Shown here: positions 36,806-46,632 of the stretch, in pieces
How the letters are laid out: every line of letters begins with the position of its first letter
Position numbering within the stretch: the first letter of the stretch is position 1
Assembly (NCBI GenBank): GCA_020403425.1
Contig: JADBXR010000008.1
Location: 124,001-188,000 of the forward strand
Source: Chitinophagaceae bacterium
Lineage (GTDB): Bacteria > Bacteroidota > Bacteroidia > Chitinophagales > Chitinophagaceae
Direction of reading: 5' to 3'
DNA length: 64,000 nucleotides
The notes under the pieces: model-generated
The model's database searches: none
What the model was told of the DNA's origin: nothing
The model's input: only the letters and a program-made list of their open reading frames with translations
Translations under genes and position numbers: made by a program

Positions 36806-38740
36806 TCATCGAACAATCATCACCCACCCCGAAACAGGTGGTTGACCGATGTTCATATCTATCACATAATAATAGGTGGCAAGGGGTAAGGGGTGACCAT
36901 GATGAGTACCATCCCACTCCCTGCCACCTGTTTTTGTTTCAAACACTACCTGACCGTTACGACTGAACACTCTCAGGGTGGCCAAAGGATAGGTATCCAT
37001 ATTACGGATGACCCAGGTATCATTGATCCCATCTCCATTGGGCGAGAACACATTCGGTATTTGTAATTTCTTATACACACGCACAAAAGCCTCATCGGTT
37101 TCAACTGGGCAACCTGACCCGGAAACAGCCGATAAGGTATACGTGGTATTATCTACCGGATCCACAACAGGGGTGGCTGTATTGCCATTCCGTATATTCA
37201 CAGAGGGTGTCCAGTAAATATCTGATGGCGTTCCCTGGATCATGCCGTTCAGGGTTACGGTATCCCCTTCAAAAATAGCTTTATCGGGCCCTGCATTCAC
37301 AATCAAACGTTTGAACACCCCTACCCGTATATAGCCTGAGTCCCTACATCCGTATTGATTTGACACAACTACCTTATATACGGTCGTGTCTATGGGTGAA
37401 GCCAGGGGACTGGCGGATGTGCTATCTGATAATCCGTTGACCGGCCACCAACGGTAGGATGTTCCACCAGAGGCAGACAACAGGGTGCTGGCCCCTTCAC
37501 AAATATCTACACCGGCACTGACCGAAGCTTTCACCCCGGGGAATACCGCAATGTGAAAAGAATCAACGCGGGTACAGCCCGGCTCTGTTCTCACAAGAAC
37601 GGTATACCATCCGGAATCTTTTTCAGTAACCTGATAAATAAATGGGTTCCTGACCTTGGAAACAAAACCGTTGGGTCCCGACCATTGATAGGTAAACGCA
37701 GATCCGTCCACTGCTTCCAGCCTGAAATCAGACCCGATACAGCCTACCTGTTTGGCATTGGCACCCAACGGAGGCAATGGATTTACATTCACAACGGTAA
37801 CATTAGAAGCAATACGACAGGACAATGAACTGAAATTAACCGCCTCGGCCATCACTGCCCGGTAATAGTACATGCCGCCCGAGGATGCTTTCCGGGTAAA
37901 GGTCAGCGATGTTTCGCCGGCAATGTCTTTCCAGGTCTTGCCTGAATCCAGGCTAATTTGCCATTGCACCAATGGTTGTGCATATTCTGCAGGATACCCG
38001 GTGGTAAACAGCAGATCGGTCTGCTGGTTCTCACACAGATCCACCACTGCCTGCATGGTGCCATTTACACTGGATGTAATATTGGGGCCACAGGGTCGGA
38101 ATGTGATATCATCCAATGCCAGGTCATTTCCACATTGAGATCCGCCGGGCGAGTTATTGGTGATTCGTAATACGACCGTATTGATACCGGGTGGCGTTTT
38201 AAAAAAAGTGCCGTATTGTTTCCACACTTTCTGGTTCTCAAAAGGAATATCCCCTGTATCGAATTTTTTGAGCAAGACACCCGTGGTGGTTTCAATACGG
38301 AAAGTGAGGTTGGGTTTCACGCCTGTTCCACCACAGGAAGAAGGCTTGAGCACATTTGCCACCCAGGTAGCGAATTCGAAAGTGGTGTTAACGCATAAAC
38401 CCCTTACGGTATCTACATAAAACTCACTGGGGTCAGGTGAGGCATTCACTAACATGAACCTGCCTCCCACATCACCGGTATGATCACCCACCATCAGGTG
38501 CCAGCTATTGCTGAAACAACCAAAAGAAGAATTGGTCAGGGTGTAATAACCATCGTTGGGACAGGTACTGGTGGTATAATTGAGGTTGGTGACTCCTGCT
38601 TTCAGCGGTCCCCGGGGAGTTGCATCGGAGCCAAAGGTCACATTCACTACAGGATCGCCCAAACTTCCGTTGCAGAGTTGCCCTTTCACCTGATAAAAGC
38701 AGATACAGAACAATAAAAGATGGAACAGTTTTGTTTTCAT
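36806..38740 (-). CDS. PKD/Ig-like adhesin-type protein with gliding motility-associated (T9SS type B sorting) C-terminal domain
   Basis: 644 aa; signal peptide; C-terminal IPNVFSPNGDGINDTWVIRNMDTYPLATLRVFSRNGQVVFE...WDGTHHGHPLPLATYYYVID...GWVMIVR. Confidence 0.9.
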   Translation of the reverse strand: MKTKLFHLLLFCICFYQVKGQLCNGSLGDPVVNVTFGSDATPRGPLKAGVTNLNYTTSTCPNDGYYTLTNSSFGCFSNSWHLMVGDHTGDVGGRFMLVNASPDPSEFYVDTVRGLCVNTTFEFATWVANVLKPSSCGGTGVKPNLTFRIETTTGVLLKKFDTGDIPFENQKVWKQYGTFFKTPPGINTVVLRITNNSPGGSQCGNDLALDDITFRPCGPNITSSVNGTMQAVVDLCENQQTDLLFTTGYPAEYAQPLVQWQISLDSGKTWKDIAGETSLTFTRKASSGGMYYYRAVMAEAVNFSSLSCRIASNVTVVNVNPLPPLGANAKQVGCIGSDFRLEAVDGSAFTYQWSGPNGFVSKVRNPFIYQVTEKDSGWYTVLVRTEPGCTRVDSFHIAVFPGVKASVSAGVDICEGASTLLSASGGTSYRWWPVNGLSDSTSASPLASPIDTTVYKVVVSNQYGCRDSGYIRVGVFKRLIVNAGPDKAIFEGDTVTLNGMIQGTPSDIYWTPSVNIRNGNTATPVVDPVDNTTYTLSAVSGSGCPVETDEAFVRVYKKLQIPNVFSPNGDGINDTWVIRNMDTYPLATLRVFSRNGQVVFETKTGGREWDGTHHGHPLPLATYYYVIDMNIGQPPVSGWVMIVR

Positions 38741-38846
38741 GATAGTTCCCGGCCCCGCATGTACAGGCGAAAAGAATGAATGATTATCCGCTTAAAAATA
38801 CGAATAAATACCCGTTGGATCTTAGCGCAGTAAGGTAAGCTCATAA

Positions 38847-38877
38847 AAAAGGGCTACTGTGTTACAGCAGCCCTTTT
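38847..38877 (-). terminator. Terminator downstream of GH20 gene
   Basis: AAAAGGGCTACTGT-GTT-ACAGCAGCCCTTTT hairpin (one mismatch), with T-run on minus strand. Confidence 0.85.
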
Positions 38878-38892
38878 ACCGGGATCAAACTT

Positions 38893-40806
38893 TTATTTCT
38901 TTTTCTCAGCCCTGGCCCTTAACTCAGACAAAGGCATTGCGATTATGCGCCCCTTCTGTTTTCCATCCTTATAAGTGACCACTTTCAGCATGACCGCATC
39001 TTTGGGCGCGATCAGCGCAGAACTGTATACAGGATAATGATTGTCTGGAAAACTGTTATCAAAACTGTAATGAATATCCAGTGACGCCACTTCCTTACCC
39101 AGTTCGATCTTCAGTTTACCGTCACTGGTGATGCTGGATTCAAAACTGGGATCATATACGCTGGGAGCATATTTCTTATCGGCCACATCGTAGCGCTGAA
39201 AATGTTGTTCTACTTTACCAAAGAAATGTTCCCAGTTCTTTTTCTCTTTGGGCGACCATAGTATTTCAGAAATAGCAAATGCACGTGGCCAGGTCATGTA
39301 TTGCTGATGGCGCATGTTATACACCTGCTCGGTCCATAAGTTGGCTTGTCCGCCTTTGATGTATTTGGGATCCACTTCAGCCGGCACGGGTTCAAACTCA
39401 TAGGTCTTATTCAAACGGAGCGAAGCATAGATACGTGGTTCCACAATAGGATCGCCCTGCATATAATCCAGATAGGCATAAGTGGTAGGACTCATCACCA
39501 CTTCATGCTTCATTTGTGCAGCTTTGATACCACCTTTCATACCCTGCCAGCTCATAACAGCTGCTCCGGGTGCCAGACCACCCTCCAGTATCTCATCCCA
39601 TCCCAGGAATTTCTTTCCCTTGGATGAAACGATCTTCTCTAGTCGCTTCTCAAAGTAGCTTTGCACCTCTTCCATATGCGTAAGTCCCTCACGTTTCATC
39701 AGCTCTTTAACAGCATCTGATTTTGCCCAATAATTTTTCGGACACTCATCGCCACCCACATGGATATATTCGAACGGGAACAGCTGTGCCACCTGTGTCA
39801 TTACTTTATCCAGGAACTCATATACTTTTTCATTCGCCGGACAGAGGGTATTATCCACCAATGCTGTGGGTGGATTACCATGCGACCAGTCCATGATCTC
39901 CTCACCGGAACGAACCTGGTAAGTATTGGCTTCGGGTGTACAGGACAGCTCTGGATAAGACACCACAGCAGCCAGACTATGCCCAGGCACATCGATCTCA
40001 GGAAGGATATTTACAAAACGATCTTTTGCATATTGTACCAACTCCTTAATATCTTCCTGCGTATAGAATCCACCGAAATCCTTAGGCTCGTCAGGTGTTG
40101 GTTTGCTGAATGTGCCGAAATAACCTACTTTCTTTACATTCCAGGCCCCTACCTCTGTCAGCTTGGGTAATCCTTTGATCTCCAGGCGCCAGCCCTCATC
40201 ATCGGTCAGGTGCAGGTGTAATAGGTTGTACTTATAACGGACCATATCATCGATGAACTGCTTTACTTCTGCCTTGGTAAAGAAGTGGCGTACCACATCG
40301 AACATAAGGCCCCTCCAGCCAAAACGGGGCACATCGGTGATCTCTACCACCGGAGCCTCCCATTTTACCCCGGCAACTTTTGTTGCACTCTCGATCTCTT
40401 TGGGAAAGAGCTGGAGCAGCGTCTGTACTCCATAGAACAAACCGGCGGGCTCATTGGCCTTGATCACCACGTTTTTGGTGGTAACAGACAACTGGTATCC
40501 TTCCTTACCAATGGATTTATCTTCCGTCTTGTTCAACACAAGCCGTATATCGGCACCAGGTAATTGCTGGCTGACCGTGTACGAGCTGCCAGCAGTACCG
40601 GAAAAATGTTTTTTCAGCGTGGCCATTACCTGCACCAATTCTGGATCCGAAGGGGCTTCGATACGTAGGTTGGCAGGCAGTTTAAAAACGCCCTCACCCT
40701 GCTTAACCGAAACCGGTTCAGGGATGATGGCAATGTTCTTTTTAGCAGACTGGGCAATACCTGCCAGGCAAAAGAACAGGCAACAGATCGTTAATGTTTT
40801 TTTCAT
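38893..40806 (-). CDS. Beta-N-acetylhexosaminidase (GH20)
   Basis: 637 aa; signal peptide; LHLTDDEGWRLEIKGLPKLTEVGAW, catalytic HVGGDECPKNYW, FLGWDEILEGG. Confidence 0.94.
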   Translation of the reverse strand: MKKTLTICCLFFCLAGIAQSAKKNIAIIPEPVSVKQGEGVFKLPANLRIEAPSDPELVQVMATLKKHFSGTAGSSYTVSQQLPGADIRLVLNKTEDKSIGKEGYQLSVTTKNVVIKANEPAGLFYGVQTLLQLFPKEIESATKVAGVKWEAPVVEITDVPRFGWRGLMFDVVRHFFTKAEVKQFIDDMVRYKYNLLHLHLTDDEGWRLEIKGLPKLTEVGAWNVKKVGYFGTFSKPTPDEPKDFGGFYTQEDIKELVQYAKDRFVNILPEIDVPGHSLAAVVSYPELSCTPEANTYQVRSGEEIMDWSHGNPPTALVDNTLCPANEKVYEFLDKVMTQVAQLFPFEYIHVGGDECPKNYWAKSDAVKELMKREGLTHMEEVQSYFEKRLEKIVSSKGKKFLGWDEILEGGLAPGAAVMSWQGMKGGIKAAQMKHEVVMSPTTYAYLDYMQGDPIVEPRIYASLRLNKTYEFEPVPAEVDPKYIKGGQANLWTEQVYNMRHQQYMTWPRAFAISEILWSPKEKKNWEHFFGKVEQHFQRYDVADKKYAPSVYDPSFESSITSDGKLKIELGKEVASLDIHYSFDNSFPDNHYPVYSSALIAPKDAVMLKVVTYKDGKQKGRIIAMPLSELRARAEKKK

Positions 40807-40896
40807 GCAGAGAATTTTGTAAAGTGTTAATATAAAAAGTAAAAAATGGGCTTAAATAAATATTTTTAAGTTCTCATCCATCTTCATCAAACAATT

Positions 40897-41577
40897 ATGC
40901 ATCCGATACGTGCCATTCTATTCGACCTTGACGGTGTGATCGTTGATTCCAATCCGGCTATTGAGCACTTCTGGAAGAGCATTACCGACCAGGAAGGTAT
41001 TGAACTTACCGATCTTGCCATCCGAACCTGGATCCATGGCAGGAAAGTAGGCGATACACTGTCCGGACTATTCGGTCATCTATCCGAAGAACGGCACCAG
41101 GAGATCCGGGAAGCCGCCCAGCAATTCGACCTGAGCATTACACCCAAAGCTGTAGCTGGTGTAACGGATTTCATTAGGCAACTTCAGAAACAGTCCTTAC
41201 CTGTTGGCCTTGTTACCAGCTCACATCATTCCCGGATGCTGAAAATGATTACACAACTGGATATCCATAACCAGTTCACCCATTTTGTAACGGCACAGGA
41301 TGTGAGTAAAGGCAAACCCGATCCTGAGCCCTACCTGGCCATGAGCAGCAAAATGGAGCTGGATCCTGGCCATTGTCTTGTATTCGAAGATGCCATCAGT
41401 GGTATCCAGTCTGCCCAAAAAGCAGGCATGCACAGCATCGGCATCGGTAAAGACTGGGCCCGGAAGGACCTTTGTTTACACGGTGCCAAAGATGTGATCA
41501 GTGATTTTTGCGAGATCATTATCCATCAAAGAACTTTTACCACACCCAACGGGACGGTCTTTACCTCCGTTGGATGA
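40897..41577 (+). CDS. HAD superfamily hydrolase (beta-phosphoglucomutase-like)
   Basis: 226 aa; FDLDGVIVDSNP, KGKPDPEPYL, VFEDAISGIQSAQKAGM. Confidence 0.88.
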   Translation: MHPIRAILFDLDGVIVDSNPAIEHFWKSITDQEGIELTDLAIRTWIHGRKVGDTLSGLFGHLSEERHQEIREAAQQFDLSITPKAVAGVTDFIRQLQKQSLPVGLVTSSHHSRMLKMITQLDIHNQFTHFVTAQDVSKGKPDPEPYLAMSSKMELDPGHCLVFEDAISGIQSAQKAGMHSIGIGKDWARKDLCLHGAKDVISDFCEIIIHQRTFTTPNGTVFTSVG

Positions 41578-41581
41578 GGTA

Positions 41582-42898
41582 TCACTTGTATAACTTGTTA
41601 ATGATATTGGCACCAACCTTTTTACCCGCTTCTGCACCAACGTCAACGCTATTCCGGTAGTGGATGCCTCCATATACACGGCTGATAGACGCTTCAGCAG
41701 CTGCTTCCTGGAACGAGTTAAAATGCCTTTGCATACCGATATAACGAAGATCACTGGTATCCTGGAATTCAAATTTCTCACCATATAAATGCGCCAGTAC
41801 CACTGCAGCTGCTGCCGTAATAGTGCTATGTCCGCTGGTATATTCCGGGAATGGCGGCGTTTGCAGGAAAGGTGTCCAGCCCTTATCGATATGTTCATTG
41901 ATCACGGTAACCGGGCGCACAACATTACTTCTGTATTTCTCATCCCAACAAGAGATAAAGGCATCATATAAAGCGATCGCTGTTAACGCATACCCCTGCG
42001 CTGTTTTCACGGCATCGGCTTTGGACGACTGGGCCGCAATGGCTGCAATGCCCATCCAGTGGCCGCCGGGTGTGATCTTTTTATTACCAAACATCATATG
42101 ACCCGAGTGCTCTATCACAAAGGGATTGTCATCCCAGTACTTTGCGATCGTCTTTTCCTCTTCAGTAAGGTTGCGGGCAATATTGTACACTTCCATCACT
42201 TCTTTGAAGAATACACTGTTGGTATCGGTACTGTATTTGGGCGGGCGGGCAGGTTTGAACTGGGCGGCAGAATCCAATGCCATCGGCTTCATGGTATTCC
42301 AGCACCATTCTACTCCATCGAGGTAATCAGGAGGTGTGGGATGCCATTGCCCCGGATCATTGTTGCCAAGGAATTTGGGCTTGCCACGGGATAAAGCATA
42401 TCCATCACTGGCGGCCCGTGCCAGCACCGTTCTGGCAATGGTATCGCCGAATGCTACCGACCTTTTGAAGGTCTCTTCATCCATGGAAGAACGGAACTTA
42501 TCCATTGTGGCTTTTTCATAAGCCTTCAATGAATCCAGTGAAAAAACGACCTTATGAACCACTGTAAAAAAAGCCTGCGTAGCCGCCAGTGCATAATTGT
42601 AGCTCTTATTCTTCTCCGGTTCCGGCATCGGCTTGAATCCATTCAGTTTCGCTGTGATAGAGGCTGTTCCCGGCTTGGCAAACCGGATGGCTTCATAAGA
42701 AGCAAGGGATGAGTATACATAGATCCTGCTGCTTACCGGCGGGGTGAACACATCGTAGATGATGATCTGTGTGAGCTGGTCCTGGTTATTGTGCAACACT
42801 TCCGCTTCATTAATGGCCGTGCCTTTCTTACCTCCGCAGGCGCTAAACAGCCAGAGACCTGTTGCCATCATCAGCCCTGCATAAAAATGTTTTTTCAT
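41582..42898 (-). CDS. Vanadium-dependent haloperoxidase / PAP2 family lipoprotein
   Basis: 438 aa; lipobox LFSACGG; KYRSNVVRP (KX6RP), SGHSTITAAAA, SRVYGGIHYRNSVDVG. Confidence 0.88.
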   Translation of the reverse strand: MKKHFYAGLMMATGLWLFSACGGKKGTAINEAEVLHNNQDQLTQIIIYDVFTPPVSSRIYVYSSLASYEAIRFAKPGTASITAKLNGFKPMPEPEKNKSYNYALAATQAFFTVVHKVVFSLDSLKAYEKATMDKFRSSMDEETFKRSVAFGDTIARTVLARAASDGYALSRGKPKFLGNNDPGQWHPTPPDYLDGVEWCWNTMKPMALDSAAQFKPARPPKYSTDTNSVFFKEVMEVYNIARNLTEEEKTIAKYWDDNPFVIEHSGHMMFGNKKITPGGHWMGIAAIAAQSSKADAVKTAQGYALTAIALYDAFISCWDEKYRSNVVRPVTVINEHIDKGWTPFLQTPPFPEYTSGHSTITAAAAVVLAHLYGEKFEFQDTSDLRYIGMQRHFNSFQEAAAEASISRVYGGIHYRNSVDVGAEAGKKVGANIINKLYK

Positions 42899-42914
42899 AT
42901 TTTGGTTCTTTACA

Positions 42915-45900
42915 TTAATTCAACTGGATTCTTCTAATATTCCCTTTGATATCCCTGATATCAAGTCCACCGGCATTCAGCGGAACCTGCAGGAACCTGC
43001 CCGACTGTGACAGGAAAGACGCTCCATAATACAACTCCTGTTTTTGCTTTCTACCGTCTTTCAGAAAAATAGTGGCACTGATGTCAGCAGGCGTTACAGG
43101 GATCAGTTTTACCGACTGCTTTTGTTTGAACACGCGTAATGGGCCCCTGTTCTCACTGGCCGCTATCAGAGCCGTACCATCTTTACCACGCAACTGTACC
43201 AGTGCTTTCCCATTACCGGGTAGGAAGATGCCGCTTTGCAGTATCGACAAAGCCTTGAAATTCCCTTTGCCATCTCCTTTCAATACAAGGCCGTTGAGGG
43301 CATCGTACCGGCCTACAGAAACTTCGGTCCCATAGTCGTTACCATTGATCGCCACATCCAGATTCCCGTCACCATCAAAATCAGCCACCGATATGCCATT
43401 TAAGGCAGAGAACTGGGCCTGCTGCGGCAATTCGCTCATGGTGAAAGTTCCATTGCCGTCGTTTCGCAGGTACACCGACTGGAACGTGTTGGCTTCCACC
43501 CTTTGCGCCTGTTTGAATTGCTCAGCAGGGAATAGTTTATCCATCGTGGCTTCGGCATAGGTCTTGTAATTCTGGAAACGGGTACGCATACTGATCATCT
43601 GTTTCACAATGTCGTCACGGGTCTGCGCGGGAAACTCTTTCATCTCGCCTTTCTTATCCGGTAGGAATAAGGAAGGGAATGCATCATAACTGCCATTCTT
43701 ATCAAAATCTGCAGCCGTAATATGTACAGGGTATTTTTCGCTGGCACGGTAAAAGGAATTCCGTCCCATGTTCCCAATAATGTAATCGATATCGCCATCA
43801 TTGTCAAAGTCGCCCGGTGCAATCGTATTCCACCATCCGGTCTGTTTCTGTACGCCTGACCTGTCCGTAACATTGGAGAACACTCCCTTATTGTTTTTCA
43901 GGAAAGTGACCGGCATCCATTCTCCTGCCAGTATGAGATCGGACCAGCCATCGTTATCGAAATCAGTGAACAGCGCGTCACATACGAGGCCGATGTTCTC
44001 CAGTGGTTTTGCCACCTGGCTGGTGACATCTGTAAAACGAACCAGCCCGGGACGGGAATCGTTTCGGTAGATAAAACTGGAAACAGGCTTGGGGTAATTC
44101 CAGGGATCCACTCTTCCTGAAACAAAAATATCCAGATCGCCATCATGGTCGTAATCAATCGCCTTTACGCACATTTTACTGGTCATATTGGTCGGCAGGG
44201 CTTTCATGTCGATCGTATAATTGCCCTTTCCGTCATTCACATACAATTTGTCCTGGTAAACCAGGGTATTCCTTTCATTCTCGTAACCACCGCTGGCTAC
44301 ATACAGGTCCAGGTCTCCGTCACCATCCGCATCAAACAGGAGCATACCTTCCTCTTCCCATCGCTTGGTATTGATGTCGGCTCCAGGCAACAATGCTTTC
44401 TGCACAAATTTTCCATCCTGCTGCTGCAAGAAGAGTTGGCCGCTATACGAGAATGAGCCGCCTGTCACCATATCATCCAGCCCATTTCCATCCACATCCC
44501 CTACTGCCAGTGCCGGTCCGTATTCCGAGAATTTGTGTGGGATCAGTTTCTGGATATTGAAATCAACAAAGTCCTTTTCGGGATGTATATATCGGATATT
44601 CACCGCTGTGGTAACATCCGTAAACAAAGCTCCGGTCACAAACGATCCTCTGGTGAATTGATAGGTCTCCTGAGCGTCCTGGTAGTCCACAGAAAGCCGC
44701 TGATCCGCTTTCACATTTCGGAGCCGCTGCATCTTCCCATTTGGCCAGCGCACAATGAGCGAATCTATCAAGGTTGCTTTACCAAGTCCAAAATGTATAT
44801 TGACATCCACAGAAGATAAATAACCACGGTACGGTGTATGCTCCAGGAATTGTTTTTTACCGTTATCATAATACAACTCCAACCAGGTTCCCAGACCTCC
44901 TTTATTCAGGCTGTCGCCATGTAACTGTATCTGCAGGAAATGATTGGACTCTTTTTTGTCCTTTACCTGTTCCTGTGCATTGTTACGGTATAGTCCTGCT
45001 TCATCATTGATGTTGTTAACCACCATATCCAGGTCACCATCATTATCCAGGTCTGCATACACCCCTCCATTGGAAAAACTGGGCAGGTTTAATCCCCAGT
45101 CCTGGGTAACATTGGTAAAGTGGAGGTCCCCGTTGTTCCTAAATGCATAATTATGGATCTTGACCTCCGGTATCTGGGCAAGCAATTGTTTCTTAGTGGC
45201 AACCGCATAAGCTGTGTTCCTGAATGCCACAAAATCATGGTCGGTCACATCCTTGGGGAATCCATTGGTGATAATAATGTCGCGGTTACCATCATTATCG
45301 AAATCGGCCACCATCGGTGTCCAGCTCCAGTCTGTTTCTGCAATGCCTGCATAAAACGAGACATCACTGAAAATAGGGTCACCGACAGAATCGTTCTGCC
45401 CTACCCTGGGGCCCTGGTTCAGTTGCAACATGTTACGGACATACTGGTATTGATATCCGAAATAATCGCTGTTCTGATAGGTCTGATAACTGTTGGCATT
45501 CATCATCATCTTTTTCCGGTAGTTGTCTTCCGGATTCATATCCAGTGTGATCACATCACTCAGGCCATCGTTATTGATATCCACCACATCGTTGCCCATA
45601 GCATTTGCTGCCGTGTGTTTGAAATAGGTGTTCAACTGTTCGCTGAAAGTGCCATTGCGGTTATTGATCCACAACAGGTCATTCGACAGATAATCGTTAC
45701 TCACGTACATGTCTTTCCAGCCATCTTTATTGAAATCGGCAATGGTAACTGCATGACCGTATCCTTCCACCAGTATGCCTGCTTCTCTCGAAACATCCTT
45801 GTATACGGGATGTTTCAATGTGCTGTCCCAGTCGTTACGGAATAATTTATCCGTATTCTTATGGCTCCCATCTTTCAGAATGGGCCGGAAACGGTTGGGA

Positions 45901-46514
45901 TAATCATTCTTAACGATCTCATTGTTGACCATATACACATCCAGGTCTCCATCGTTATCATAATCGAAAAAAGCGGCCATGGTTCCGTGAGTGGTATCGG
46001 CAAGACCATATTCAGCAGCCAGATTTTTGAAATGAGGTATACCTTCCTTGTCGTTCCCCTGGTTCACATACAACAGATGCTCACGGAGTTTGGGGTCTTT
46101 CAGCAGAGTGGCACTCACATAAACATCCATCAGTCCGTCATTATTGATATCGACCACAGACACGCCCCTGCACCATTTTCCATCTCCATTCACGCCTGCT
46201 TTATCAGTAACATCCTCAAAAACGAAATCCCCTTTATTCAGATAGAGTTTATTCTGTACAAGGTTACCTGAAAAATACAGGTCAGGCAGACCATCTTTGT
46301 TAAAATCGCCGACACCAACGCCACCGCCATTGTATACGTTCTCAAAATCAAGCACATTCACAGAATCATTTTCCTGTATCCGGTTATTGAAATGAATCCC
46401 TGATCGATCTGCATCGATTTTTGTGAACAGCGGCTGGTTACGTTTGCAGGAGATCAGCAGAAAAGAGAAAAAGCAGAAAAGGAAAAATGGAAAATATTTT
46501 ACAGGATATTTCAT
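42915..46514 (-). CDS. VCBS/FG-GAP repeat protein with ASPIC/UnbV domain (CRTAC1-like), lipoprotein
   Basis: 1199 aa; lipobox LLISCKR; many DxxxDGxxD repeats (VGDFNKDGLPDLYFSGN), internal ASPIC-like NHFLQIQLHGDSLNKGGLGTWLELYYDNGKKQFLEHTPYRGYLSSVDVNIHFGLGKA. Confidence 0.9.
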   Translation of the reverse strand: MKYPVKYFPFFLFCFFSFLLISCKRNQPLFTKIDADRSGIHFNNRIQENDSVNVLDFENVYNGGGVGVGDFNKDGLPDLYFSGNLVQNKLYLNKGDFVFEDVTDKAGVNGDGKWCRGVSVVDINNDGLMDVYVSATLLKDPKLREHLLYVNQGNDKEGIPHFKNLAAEYGLADTTHGTMAAFFDYDNDGDLDVYMVNNEIVKNDYPNRFRPILKDGSHKNTDKLFRNDWDSTLKHPVYKDVSREAGILVEGYGHAVTIADFNKDGWKDMYVSNDYLSNDLLWINNRNGTFSEQLNTYFKHTAANAMGNDVVDINNDGLSDVITLDMNPEDNYRKKMMMNANSYQTYQNSDYFGYQYQYVRNMLQLNQGPRVGQNDSVGDPIFSDVSFYAGIAETDWSWTPMVADFDNDGNRDIIITNGFPKDVTDHDFVAFRNTAYAVATKKQLLAQIPEVKIHNYAFRNNGDLHFTNVTQDWGLNLPSFSNGGVYADLDNDGDLDMVVNNINDEAGLYRNNAQEQVKDKKESNHFLQIQLHGDSLNKGGLGTWLELYYDNGKKQFLEHTPYRGYLSSVDVNIHFGLGKATLIDSLIVRWPNGKMQRLRNVKADQRLSVDYQDAQETYQFTRGSFVTGALFTDVTTAVNIRYIHPEKDFVDFNIQKLIPHKFSEYGPALAVGDVDGNGLDDMVTGGSFSYSGQLFLQQQDGKFVQKALLPGADINTKRWEEEGMLLFDADGDGDLDLYVASGGYENERNTLVYQDKLYVNDGKGNYTIDMKALPTNMTSKMCVKAIDYDHDGDLDIFVSGRVDPWNYPKPVSSFIYRNDSRPGLVRFTDVTSQVAKPLENIGLVCDALFTDFDNDGWSDLILAGEWMPVTFLKNNKGVFSNVTDRSGVQKQTGWWNTIAPGDFDNDGDIDYIIGNMGRNSFYRASEKYPVHITAADFDKNGSYDAFPSLFLPDKKGEMKEFPAQTRDDIVKQMISMRTRFQNYKTYAEATMDKLFPAEQFKQAQRVEANTFQSVYLRNDGNGTFTMSELPQQAQFSALNGISVADFDGDGNLDVAINGNDYGTEVSVGRYDALNGLVLKGDGKGNFKALSILQSGIFLPGNGKALVQLRGKDGTALIAASENRGPLRVFKQKQSVKLIPVTPADISATIFLKDGRKQKQELYYGASFLSQSGRFLQVPLNAGGLDIRDIKGNIRRIQLN

Positions 46515-46572
46515 TGGAAAGCAGGTTCTGGCAATAACAAAATAAGGAACTACAATATCCTTAAAAAAAATG

Positions 46573-46600
46573 AAAGAGGCAGTATTGGAACTGCCTCTTT
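46573..46600 (-). terminator. Terminator downstream of susD-like gene
   Basis: AAAGAGGCAGT-ATTGGA-ACTGCCTCTTT; minus-strand T-run (CATTTTTTTT). Confidence 0.9.
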
Positions 46601-46632
46601 CGCGAAATTTATATGATCAGAACAGTCACTGA